64,000 nt of DNA from Takakia lepidozioides (taxonomy: Eukaryota > Streptophyta > Takakiopsida > Takakiales > Takakiaceae): positions 45,737,053-45,801,052 of the forward strand of contig CM060732.1 in assembly GCA_030704615.1 (NCBI GenBank), read 5' to 3'. The notes under the pieces are model-generated. The model was not told the DNA's origin, ran no database searches, and worked only from the letters and a program-made list of their open reading frames with translations. This document shows positions 34,744 through 44,582 of this stretch, piece after piece (the stretch's first letter is position 1; each line of letters begins with the position of its first letter). The position numbers were made by a program, and so were the translations under genes.

Positions 34744-37700
34744 ATGGCTTCCTCTGAAGCGGAGTTCTTCTCAGACGACAAACCAGTGCCGTTCTCCCAG
34801 GAAGTCCTTGACAATGGATTTGCAATTGTTCTGGAACATGTCTTGGCTACCCGTTTTCAGCTGCAGAATGGCTCCATCTTTTTGGAGAAAGAGGTTTACG
34901 ATCTGAAAGGGAAGTTGGTGAAATATTCTTTCCAAAACCGTGATGAGACGGCTCATATCAGCCAGTGGAGAGTGCGTCCTGGTCGATACAGAGTACTTGG
35001 AGAGCCTCGGCGAAAGTCCCTTGGGTCATATGTGACGCCCGGGACTGCTGCTTCGGTCGTTGAAGACAAGAGGGAGGTGGTGGTGAAAAAAGAACAGACT
35101 TCCTCCACTCCAATCGTTGAGCTTTCGGATTCTTCCGATGATGACATAAGTGAAATTCCAAATCCAGTCCTTCCTACTGTGGTTGCAGAAGCTGATGAAG
35201 AAGAGATTTGTAGTGTCATTCCAAAATTGCGGGCGATGGGAGGAATGGCTGGATTCAAAAGTGAGTTGCGGGGAATTGATTGGGAATCTTTGAAGCAGGT
35301 GCCTGTGAAGTTCTTGCCGGAGACTTTTGATGGCGATATCCTATTCGAGCTGCCTCCTCCTCCGCGAGTTGGAGGTGTAACAATCATGATGCATGGAATG
35401 GACAAGAAACACGACGGGCACCCGTGGTGCAGAACAAAAACATCCAATATTCAGAATGATGACAAGCTTGTTTTCAGGAGGACAGTTTGCAATGGACACC
35501 TTAGGTGTGATAATTTGAATTGCAGACACTTTCTTCAGTCTGGAGTTCATAATCAAAGCGAATGGGAGGGTCTGGCGGAGAATCCATTTCAGCCTGGGAC
35601 TGCCCCTCCACCGGCAAACACTTTCGTCTGCAAATTCTGCAAACTTGTGCCATCCTGCTTGGCGCTCTGCGGAGCAAGAATGTACTATGTTGTCCACCGT
35701 TTGAATACAATGACGAGAGCTTGTGTGCATTTTGGATTCCATAACCATCCTGTCTCGAAGGGGGATTACAGGGAGAGTGTTGAGACAGTATCGAGGTTGA
35801 TCAAACAGGAGTTCGGGAGAAACCCATCCGCAACAACATCTGCAATTGCTCTTGGCGCAAGCAAGTCCTTCTTGGAAAGCCATATTTTGAGTGAAGGAGA
35901 TTCTGTGGGGACTAAACTTGACGGTGCAGCATTGGACCTGGTCATGGATCATTTCTCCACTTTAAGTTCACCTAACATTCGGCATCAGATCAATGCATTG
36001 AGAATGGGCTCTGGGATCAGAGGCTACATAGACAATATTTTGGAATTGAAACGACTGAGCAAGTACGATTACATCCAGGACAATGTATTCCCAGGTCAAG
36101 GTGCCATCAAAGTTTTTCTTTTCAAAATGTCGACTGTTGGGGAGGGCAGTGGGGTTAGCCTCGTGAAGCGGATGCAAAAGACTGGGGACTTGCAGAACTG
36201 TTTTCTTATGTTTGATCATGTGAAACGAGTGAAGGATTGGACGACAATGGCTTGTCATGTCTACGATCCAGTGTACCAACGAGTTATGACAATTGCAGTT
36301 TGTGACATGCAATCCGAGGATACGGAATCCCAGAAGCTCATGTGGAATTCCCTGATACGTGTCATGGGCTGCCATGGGCTGCCATCTCCAAATTTCGCAG
36401 GTTTCATGGCGGATAGTGCTCAAGCAAATTTCAATGCTATTCGTATTGTCTTCGGATCGGGCGACCCAAAAGTGCCTATGCCAGGAAGAGAGCGTACATG
36501 TCTATTCCATTGGACACAATCTCTGGAAAAACATACAAAGTCGGACATCAAACCAGAGATGCAGACTCAGCACCGTAAATTGTGCAAAGAGTACAAAGAT
36601 GCTAGAACAATGAAGGAGGCGGACACTTTGTTCCAGACAATTCGTGCCTGGTGGTTCTCTTCTGGAGCTGCATCACTTGAGAGTATGAGAGCATTGGAAG
36701 ATTGGCTGGCGTTTTGGCACTTCCGGTATAGACAGTGGGGAGCAGCCATGACAATGGTACGAGGCTTCTATTTCATGCTTTATTCATACATTTGCTTTCC
36801 ATATTTTTGACTCATTGCTTTCTTTATGTTGTTTCCTGTGCACTATTCTGAAGTGTGGTTATCCTCTTTGCAGAACATGTCCATTGAGAAATGGCAGACA
36901 TGCCATCTTGCAATTTGGCAGAAACTGTGCACAATGCATGGTTGCAGCAGTCTGGGAAACGAGGTCGGGATTTGTATGTGGCAACAACAGATGATTTGAT
37001 ACGTGCCTTGCAACAACAAACCCGATACCGTGATTTCTTACGAGGTGGGGTTGGTGGCAAGGGTCCGGACAAATCGGAGTTGATGTTGCGTGCTGCAAAC
37101 AGATCTGGGGATCCAATCAAGATAGCACGGGCGGTGAGCATGTATGCCCAGGGAACGCCACTTGTTTCTAGAGTTCCACATCTTGAAGGGGAGGAGAGAT
37201 TCGGCTCCTGTAAGAGGAAATTGAACACTCCACCTGGTTCGGATTCAGATTCCCACAGGGCAGACCGTGATAACTTCTCGAAGCCTCGTGTTCCCCTGCA
37301 TGACAGCTCCGTGTCCGGAACCTCCATTGTGGAGGAACCTCCAACACGACGGCAAGCTCCAGCATCAAACCGTGCCACTGAAATGGTGCAGGAGAGAAAC
37401 AACCCCCTTGATGTGCTTGAGTCCGCATGCCCCGACCACGTTTGGCACATAGAACGCACAAGTGTCGGGTCTCGTGTGAAATGTACAGCGATCAGGGCAA
37501 CTAATTTCGAGAAGTGCACTTCATCTATATCCAGAGGTGGTGCCCGAACTCCTGCTCCGACTTTCACGGGCTTGATGCGTCCATACGGTCAACCAGAAGC
37601 CAAGAACCACAAGTTCTGGTTCTGCGCAGATGATTGTGCCAGATGTGTGCATGGAACTGTGCGTCCTTCCGTAGTGATGAAGCCATCTCCTCCAACCGTT

Positions 37701-38258
37701 TGGCCCGTGAAGGTGGGAACACATCTCAGCTTTCAGGAGATTGAAATGCTGGAGGAGGCAGGTTTTTCCCTTGCGAGACAACCCCAACTCCATGCATGTG
37801 CTACTACTCCTGCGTCCTCCCGGGTCCCCCCGGCAAATCCTGACTTGTGGCCAACCAAACGAGATGGAAAGCTCGTTCGGCGTTTCCCTCCAACCGCTGA
37901 ACACTTTGGCAAAGTGGAGTCCGCAAGAATGCTCCAAGCTCGTGTCGGAAGCACCACGGAAGTACCCGATCCAGGATATGGTCGGGTATTCACAATCATC
38001 ACTTCCACATCTGCTGTTCATGACAGGACCTACGACATCACGGTTTCCAATTTCCCCAATTGCACATGTCCTGATTTTGTGAATATGCTATCAACCAGTT
38101 TGGGCAAGAGAGGTAAATTCATACCCTGCAAACATTTGTATTTCATATTTTTGAGGAGGATGGTTTGCGATCCCAAACGTGACAACTTCATTCACCAGGC
38201 CACTATGAGTTTCAACGAGGTCGATACTCTTTTGCAGCGGGATACAACACATGGGTAG
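34744..38258 (+). CDS. MULE transposase with GCM/WRKY-like and SWIM zinc fingers
   Basis: Exon 1 (34,744-36,756) encodes 671 residues. An N-terminal domain is followed by a Cys/His-rich DNA-binding module (about residues 245-335; CNGHLRCDNLNCRHFL, FVCKFCKLVPSC, ACVHFGFHNHPV) like the GCM/WRKY/FLYWCH fold used by MULE transposases. The DDE core has LMFDHVKRVKDW (near residue 490), GFMADSAQANFNAIRIVF (near 557) and CLFHWTQSLEKHTK (near 585). Intron 36,757-36,873 has a gt..ag pair. Exon 2 begins NMSIEKWQT but the conserved continuation (CNLAETVHNAWLQQSGKRG) is one frame away, so a single-base indel near 36,890 is likely. The C-terminus carries a SWIM finger, CTCPDF..(about 20 residues)..CKH. It would catalyse cut-and-paste movement of the element. 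Confidence 0.88.
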
Positions 38259-38699
38259 CATGAACTATGTAATGTGGTATGTGGATGACCATGATTTGAA
38301 ATGTGTAATTCACATCAATTCGTCGGCTGTGCAATGATATGGCCTCCAACTATACGGAGTGAGGTCTGAGTGACAACTTTTAGGTAGTGCACATTTGTCA
38401 TTGCACCGTTCGAAGTCTACATGTCTTGCTGTCGCTATGCACTACAATCATCTTTTGAAGATGATCATAACTCTCATTGTTATTTGAGGAGGGAGGAAGT
38501 CTTCTCGTGGCAGCCTTTATGGCGCACACTTTGTGAGGATATTTTGTCGTCTTCGTAATTGTAAAAGTGAAACAAACATTTGTAATTGCACAATGTTGGA
38601 TGCTGCAATTGTAGGCCTCAACGCTCGTCTTGATTCTATTTAGGCAAGATTCCCTGCATTAATTCCACGGTCATAGGACCATCCACGGTTATAGGCGGC

Positions 38700-38906
38700 G
38701 CATGTTAATGCTGACGTGGCAGTTGACGGACAGTGCCACGTCATCATTTACCGCCACATCAGCATGCTGACATGACGCTCACGCCACGTCAGCATGTGTG
38801 CAGGCTCACGCCACGTCAGCTGGCGTGAGCGTACGCTCACGCCACGTCACTCCTGCGTGAGCGTACGCTCGCGCGCTCACGTGCAACGCTCACGCCATTG
38901 CGTCGT
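38700..38906. repeat. Right terminal inverted repeat of the MULE
   Basis: This end is dense in gctcacgccacgtca words and includes a perfect 22-bp palindrome ggcgtgagcgtacgctcacgcc (38,822-38,843). Its reverse complement (ggcgtgagcgttgcacgtgagcgcg) aligns with the left end near 27,580-27,605. At least five tgacgtgg/ccacgtca words occur. Confidence 0.75.
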
Positions 38907-38917
38907 TGGGCTACAGG
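38907..38917. repeat. Target-site duplication of the MULE, right copy
   Basis: tgggctacagg, identical to 27,557-27,567. The integrase reading continues from here as GYRFSKQASVASFLPYFLLF. Confidence 0.9.
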
Positions 38918-39565
38918 TTCAGCAAGCAAGCATCAGTTGCCTCCTTCTTACCATATTTCCTTCTCTTTGGCCGAGAGCCAGATTTGCCTGCATCTATTCG
39001 CAGGGAGGTTGCAGTAGTCCTCAACCTTGATGATCCGGATGTGTGGACACAAGCCTGTGCCCAACGGGCAGAGTTGTTCAAGAAAGTCATGCCTATGGCT
39101 TTTGAGAATCTTGCTATTGCCCAACACCGAGACACATTGAGGTATGCCACTATACGTGGAGGGGGATATTGGCCAGGTGTTTGGCATTTCCACCCTGGGG
39201 ACTATGTGTATCTGCAGCAGACAGCGCCTATGACCTTGGATGTCACAGCAGGACGTGTGATTTTGAGGGTCAGGGAGGTGTTGCCTTCAGGAGTGTTGAT
39301 TCTGGAGGGTCGAGATGGCATGGTATGGAAAGATCATGTGCGTAATTGTGCGCCATGTCACCTTCCACATGTGGATGGGAGGATAGATCCCACCCTTGCA
39401 GTGGTACCTACAGGGTTGCGTTGCATGCTATGTGGGCATGCTCGTGGTGCCGCCACTATGCTGGTGTGTGATCGATGCTCAAGAGGTTGGCACATGGGAT
39501 GCTTGACACCACCTCTTGAGAGGGTTCCTGATGGAGATTGGTTATGTCCACACTGCTTGGGATAG
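38907..39565 (+). pseudogene. pol: Integrase C-terminus with a PHD finger (Ty3 element)
   Basis: After the MULE the integrase tail resumes with ASVASFLPYFLLFGREPDLP, a block typical of Ty3 integrases, then a GPY/F-like region (HFHPGDYVYLQQ). It ends in a C4HC3 PHD finger: CMLCGHARGAATMLVCDRC, then WHMGCLTPPL and PDGDWLCPHC. Most plant Ty3 chromoviruses end in a chromodomain, whereas here a PHD finger takes that place. PHD fingers commonly read histone H3 tails, so a role in guiding integration is inferred. This segment itself has no frame break and stops at 39,563-39,565. Confidence 0.88.
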
Positions 39566-39813
39566 TGGCAGTGGATATGACTAGTGGCAGCTCACAAGAC
39601 ATGGGAGGCCAAGCTCATAGGAGTCAATACCCAAGATCTCAGGCTCAAGTTCACATGTTGCAAGACGACGACTAACGATGGGGCAACTCTTGTACCCGGC
39701 CTCTTGATCTATTGAGTTTGAGTGTAGTAGGGACAGTGGTGGAGGACTTAGTGAGGCAGGGCCACTATCACATCTTGTGGCTATCTGGACTTAAAGGGAC
39801 CTAAGCGCCAGCT

Positions 39814-39823
39814 AGGGGGGGGA
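39814..39823 (+). promoter_or_regulatory. Polypurine tract of the Ty3 element
   Basis: agggggggga (eight G) lies about 350 bp before the right 316-bp block and just before tgtgatggactagtgg. In a standard element plus-strand priming starts here and the 3' LTR begins immediately after, which would make the ctagtgg minisatellite part of the LTR. Confidence 0.6.
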
Positions 39824-39826
39824 TTG

Positions 39827-40168
39827 TGATGGACTAGTGGCTGCACTAGTGGTGGCTAGTGGCAGCCTAGTGGTGGACTAGTGGCTGCACTAGTGGTGGC
39901 TAGTGGCAGACTAGTGATGGACTAGTGGCTGCATTAGTGGTGGCTAGTGGCAGCCTAGTGGTTGGACTAGTGGCTGCACTAGTGGTGGACTAGTGGCTGC
40001 ACTAGTGATGGCTAGTGGCAGCCTAGTGGTGGACTAGTGGCTGCACTAGTGGTGGCTAGTGGCAGCCTAGTGGTGCACTAGTGGTGGACTAGTGATAGAC
40101 TAGTGTTTGGTGTGCACATGTGTTGTGTGGTTTTGGACAGCGATGTACTTGTGTAGGCGCACGACAGC
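39827..40168. repeat. CTAGTGG minisatellite block, copy P
   Basis: Tandem variants of ggactagtggctgcactagtggtggctagtggcagc run from 39,832 to about 40,110, followed by gtttggtgtgcacatgtgttgtgtggttttggacagcgatgtac and gcgcacgaca. The same block in shorter form recurs at 40,485-40,682. Confidence 0.85.
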
Positions 40169-40484
40169 TGTCAAGTTATTTTACCACTAGTGTGAAGTTA
40201 GCTAGAAAATAGCTAGCTTTTATATATTGACATTTGGGATTGACCCAAGTGTCAATCCAGGGGCCAATACATGTTTGAGCACCTGACGTTGTTATCTTCA
40301 CGGCAGATCGCGGTGGGCTCATCTTTCTCGAGTTGAGCCTTATCGCGTCTAGCTATGGCGCCGTAGTGTGGATTCCCCATGGCATGGGGTGTACTTGGCT
40401 CGACTTAATATATGAGTGATGTTTTCATGTGCAAGTATGTGAGTTTGAGAGAGCTTGTGTGCTTGTATTTTCCCTTTCTTTATC
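40169..40484 (+). repeat. 316-bp terminal block, right copy
   Basis: Matches 18,050-18,365 from tgtcaagttatttt to ttccctttctttatc. A TATA-like ttatatatt is at 40,220-40,228. It is sandwiched between two copies of the CTAGTGG minisatellite block. Confidence 0.9.
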
Positions 40485-40682
40485 TATTGTGATGGACTAG
40501 TGGCAGCATAGTGATGGACTAGTGGCTGCACTAGTGGTGGCTAGTGGCAGCCTAGTGGTGGCTAGTGACAGCCTAGTGGTGCACTAATGGTGGACTAGTG
40601 ATAGACTAGTGTTTGGTGTGCACATGTGTTGTGTGGTTTTGGACAGCGATGTAGTGGTGTAGCAATATGTATGCGCACGACA
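40485..40682. repeat. CTAGTGG minisatellite block, copy P' at the element end
   Basis: A shorter copy of 39,827-40,168 with the same gtttggtgtgcacatgtg..gcgcacgaca end. It ends in CA and is followed by the duplicated aagc and the right half of the interrupted SINE-like repeat. Confidence 0.85.
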
Positions 40683-40830
40683 AAGCCTGTGCACCCCTCC
40701 TCGCCGAGGGCTTTCCAACAGTACCGAGCACCAAGGCTGGCCCCGCGGTTTCGGACAACTCAACGTGACAAAACAAAACAAACAAAACAAAACAAACGCT
40801 CGCTGAATCATATATTGAAGTCCAATTGTC
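40683..40830. repeat. Right half of the SINE-like repeat split by the Ty3 element
   Basis: aagcctgtgcacccctcctcg..gagggctttccaacagtaccgagcacc..gcggttt and an (AAAAC)n-type tail followed by gaatcatatattga. These match the ends of the copies at 44-47 kb and continue the copy that stops at 18,049. Confidence 0.85.
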
Positions 40831-43062
40831 CAGCTTTCAAAAGTAGTCTTCGTGTGTTTCAATTTCTTTTCAATTTTGGATTACAGTCTACCCCTAACAT
40901 TTGTTATTGTGTATTGTAGGGAATAAGTGACAATTAAGGCAGGATGGTTAGCATAACCAGGGTGTGAGATCTAAGATTTGATTATATTTTAATTTAGTTT
41001 TTCCTATAAACAGGGGATAGAGCAATCTTGGTTTGACTAGACAGTCCAAATATGATCAAGATGTAGCTGTAGGTTGTTGAATTGAAGTTTCTTATAATAA
41101 ATATCCAATTGTTGTAATTGTTTCATGATTTTTTTTTATAAAATGTCTATGATGAAATCTTCTATAATGAGAAGGACCACAATTTTTGTAGAAGAAGATC
41201 CGGGTTGCTGTTAATTTGTGCACTTGTGAGAAAAAAGTGGGACGCAATGAGGTGGCTATGGATGTGTTGGTATGGGTGCTCCTCGGTTGTCATTCATCAC
41301 TCAAGTGGGCTCAACTTAGATGGTGGAAAGTAGCGTGGAAGTGGATGTCGTGTGACCAATCATTTCTATGCTTGAAAAAAAGTTGGGAAGACATAGATAC
41401 TCCACAACACACAAAAGACGGTCTTGGAAACACTTGAATTTACGGCCAGCGGATAAAATAACCATGTAGATCTCATGCAATGAACCAGAATACGAGAAAC
41501 AAATAGTAGATACTACGAGGAGTGGAAGGCAAATAGTGGAAACAAGAATTTTCACAGAAGTTGCAGCAAGGGTCTGTTGTCTGACAACTTCTGGCATGGC
41601 CATGGTGGATGCCAAGCCCCTGTTAACTTGCATAGATCAATAAACGGGTTTTGGTTTTTTTCCTCCTTCAACAGTGGAGGAAGGCATGAAATATAATAAG
41701 AGCACGGACATCTGTTGTTATGTTTATTTACAAGGGACCGAGACCTGGAAGGTAGAACTGAACAACCAAGTTGTAGCCCAGTGGTAATGGACACATACCA
41801 CTTGGAAGTCGTTGTGGGTTTAATCCACAGATTGGTGTCACAAAGGTGTCCAATGTCCACCTTCCCGCCAAAAGGAAGCAAAGGGAAGTCAGAGGATAGA
41901 GTCAGGGGAAATTGATAGCAAGACAAGTTGAATCCTATTTATGACTTTCCACAAGAAAGCTGCATATTTTGCTGCCTTGTCCTTCCGCCATACATCTTTC
42001 CAAATGATTTTCCAAGGCATGAACACATTGTGATTCCATTTCGCATGAAAAAAATAAGGAGGAAGAAGAAGAATGTAGACAAGCTTGGCTTAAAAACTCG
42101 TACAAAACTAAAATTTCATACTTTTCCATGGTTAATATGTTTTCATCAATTATTTTTTTCATAACTTGCTGCACAACCTACTACTTGGGGAAAGGTTTCC
42201 ATGATCAACTTGTTTGGTAGTCTTCTCTCACAGAGGATCCAGACATTTGACTGTCTTTGTGTGTACAAAGCTCAGGATGGTTTCATAAGATGAGCCTTGA
42301 TCAAGCTCCTCAGATACATTAAAATGTTATAATCTCCCATCCTCTACATGAAAAAATTCAGAAATGTTTTAAGGTGCTGCTTTTCATTGGCTGAAAGTTT
42401 CGTGTTTTAAGGGGTTTTTTTTGTTTTTGTTTTTGGCAACAATTACTAACTTGAGTAGTAGCCCCTCATTCTAGTTCTCTTAGAGAAACCCAAAAAAAAA
42501 AAAAAAAAAAATCCCAAGTCGGGCTCCATACATTTCCATTTTCCAGTACAGTTTTTGTTTTCAGAGTGGCCATGAGTACACATCCTTAGATTGAGTAGAC
42601 ATGGTCGCATGATAGCATTACAATGCAAGCTGTCTCTTACAAGCTATTGTGAGTTTCGTGTTATGCATATAGTACAAGCAGCAAAGCTTGAGAATTTTGT
42701 ATGTAACATAAGTTCAAAGCGCTCCAACTTGTAGATATTGAAACATTTCAAACTCTTTGAGATCTTCAATCACATGATGTTTGTGAGCTGAATTGAAAAG
42801 TTGTAGTTATGGATATTCATGAGTTTCATAAACCCAAAGCCAACGAAAATATAAAAGAAGATAAACATGTACACAAGTTTATATATTTCAACAACACGAA
42901 TATTTATTCTCGTACATGTATTAATAAGAGTTTGTAGAGAGAAGGAGATTATGTGTGGCTCTGTGTATATATAAAAATATATATAAGGAGAAGGTTGGTG
43001 CATAAATATTTGTATATGTGATATTATATGTATTTATTTTGCCTATGTTATATATATCACTA
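40831..43062. other. Non-coding stretch with a separate tRNA-derived SINE-like site
   Basis: No gene was recognised. Poly-A/T runs occur (for example 42,494-42,511), and a tRNA-like promoter segment sits at 41,763-41,840. The rest is AT-rich intergenic DNA with short frames only. Confidence 0.4.
41763..41840 (+). repeat. Probable tRNA-derived SINE head with A and B boxes
   Basis: The plus strand reads gttgtagcccagtggtaatgg, a good A box (tagcccagtgg), then about 40 nt later gtgggtttaatccacag, a good B box with pairing arms. The rest does not fold as a complete tRNA, so a SINE head is more likely than a tRNA gene. The 3' end of such an element was not delimited. Confidence 0.5.
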
Positions 43063-43090
43063 GGGGGAGGGGGGGGGGGGGGGGGGGGGG
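43063..43090. repeat. Poly-G tract
   Basis: A run of 28 positions that is G except for one A (43,068). It is followed by a GC-rich palindromic stretch (gccgcgcccccaatttgggcgcggc, 43,098-43,122). Such homopolymers are error-prone in assemblies. Confidence 0.8.
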
Positions 43091-43296
43091 ACGCTAGCCG
43101 CGCCCCCAATTTGGGCGCGGCGTTGGGCCTGCACTGCTTTTTGCAATGCCCAGCCGTGGCAAGATGCATCGTCGTGGGGGGTTGAGACGGGTTTTCTTTT
43201 CTTGCGAAGTCGGGGGGTCGTAATTATTTATTTATTTTTTGGCTTTGCGATGTCGGACGTCGTTGGGGGTGCCAGTGTTGGGTCGCCCTAGAGGGG

Positions 43297-43322
43297 TTTT
43301 TTTTTTTTTTTTTTTTTTTTTT
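43297..43322. repeat. Poly-T tract
   Basis: A homopolymer of about 26 T inside a GC-rich repeat region with several gtcgttgggggc/gccc words. It is consistent with a retroposed tail or an assembly-sensitive tract. Confidence 0.7.
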
Positions 43323-43959
43323 CGAGGGGCCTTGCGGCCCCCAACGTCAAAAAAACGTCGTTGGGGGCGCCTCGCGCTGGGCCGCCCAACGCTGGGACGC
43401 AACGGCATCGCCACAGGGGGTCGCAACGCTGTCGTAGCCAGCTTAGGTCATCACAAGGATGTAAGTGCAATGCCCTATGTCTCCAAGTGCGTCTCCTATG
43501 TCGAGGCCCAAATGCGACCTCTAGGATAGCTATGCCGTTGGCCTAAGTGTCCATTGTCATCTAAGCCCAAGTGCAAGATCTCCTATGTATCCCAGTGCGT
43601 CTCCTATATGGAGGCCCAAGTGCGACCTCTAGGGTAGCCTGTGCCATTGGCCCATGTGTGAAGAATTGAAATCTAAGACCCAAGAGCAATTTTCTATGTA
43701 TCGGCCAGTGCCTCTTCTATGTCGAGGCCCATCAAAGCCTAGGTGCAATCTTCTATGTTCCAAGTGCATCTCCCATGTAGAGGCCCAAGTGTCGAGTGTC
43801 ATCTAAGCCCAAGTGCAATCTCCTATGTATCCAAGTGAGTCTCCTATATATCCAGGGCGTCTCCCATGTGCGTCTCCTATGTCGAGGCCAAAATGTCCAG
43901 TGTCATCTAAGTCCAAGTGCATCAATATATGAAGCAGCCATATCTAAGCATTTTTTTCC

Positions 43960-44045
43960 AGAGAGCCTACGACCAGATTTGAACCGGAGACCTTTCCCTT
44001 GATATCTCTCATGTCGAGGCTCCAACCATTGTCCCGGCCCATGTT
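43960..44045 (-). repeat. tRNA-like module (copy 2)
   Basis: On the minus strand: a D-arm-like gacaatggttggagcctcga and a B-box-like ccggttcaaatctggtcg. The body downstream is truncated near 44,095. Confidence 0.55.
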
Positions 44046-44119
44046 GCTAATTTTCGTGAATTTCCAGCGACCAAAAGTACGTGAAATTCGTTTTAGCTAT
44101 ATCTCATCGTTTTTTTTCC

Positions 44120-44210
44120 ATAGAGCCAATGACCAGATTTGAACTCGAGACCTTTCCCTTTATATCTCTCCTGTCGAGGCTCCAACCATTGTCCCAGGAA
44201 TGCCCATTTT
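44120..44210 (-). repeat. tRNA-like module (copy 3)
   Basis: The same A/B-box-like arrangement with a gagttcaaatctggtca B-box variant. A full body and (AAAAC)n tail follow to about 44,340. Confidence 0.55.
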
Positions 44211-44493
44211 GCTATTTTTTGTGAATTTCCAGCGACAACGGTACCAAGCACCAGGGCTGGCCCCCGCGGTTTGGGATATCTCAACGTGACAAAACAAAAC
44301 AAAACAAAACAAACGTCTTGATTCATATATTGACTAGGGTAGCCTCTGCCGTTGGCCCAAGTGTTAAGTGTCATCTAAGCCCAAGTGCAATCTCCTATGT
44401 TTGCAAGTGCGTCTCCTATGTCGAGGCCAAGTGGGTAGCCTCTGCCGTTGGCCCAAGGGTCCAATGTCATCTAAGTCCAAATGCATTTTTTTT

Positions 44494-44582
44494 CCACAGA
44501 GCCTACGACCAGATTTGAACCGGAGACCTTTCCCTTTATATCTCTCCTCTCAAGGCTCCAACCATTGTCCCAAGAATTCTCA
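44494..44582 (-). repeat. tRNA-like module (copy 4)
   Basis: The B-box-like ccggttcaaatctggtcgta is intact, and the D-arm-like gggacaatggttggagcc is present. The body and a long (AAAAC)n tail run to about 44,795. Confidence 0.55.

Larger units (their letters stand above)
27568..38906 (+). mobile_element. Autonomous-type Mutator-like (MULE) DNA transposon with ParB-methyltransferase cargo
   Basis: This 11.3-kb insertion is bounded by the 11-bp duplication tgggctacagg inside the Ty3 integrase. Its ends are related inverted repeats built from ggcgtgagc, cacgtgagcgcg and gccacgtca words (left 27,568-27,700; right 38,700-38,906). It encodes a MULE-type transposase with a SWIM zinc finger on the plus strand and, divergently, a long multi-exon gene joining a ParB-like domain to a DNA-methyltransferase fold. 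The two genes share an ~0.84-kb intergenic region. Splice phases of the cargo gene are consistent throughout, so that gene looks conserved; the transposase has one apparent frameshift next to its intron. Confidence 0.9.
18050..40682 (+). mobile_element. Ty3-type LTR retrotransposon with DNA methyltransferase and PHD finger, interrupted by a MULE
   Basis: The element is inserted in a SINE-like repeat. The flanks read ..gaggccaagc before 18,050 and aagcctgtgcacccc.. after 40,682, giving a 4-bp duplication aagc (18,046-18,049 and 40,683-40,686) and TG..CA termini. Without the nested 11.3-kb MULE its own length is about 11.3 kb. Coding order is gag (two zinc knuckles), protease-like, C5 DNA methyltransferase, RT, RNase H, integrase and PHD finger, all on the plus strand. 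Stops and frameshifts in gag, methyltransferase, RT, RNase H and integrase show that it is defective. The terminal repeats are irregular: a 316-bp block matches at both ends, but the flanking minisatellite part is missing on the left and duplicated on the right. Confidence 0.88.
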
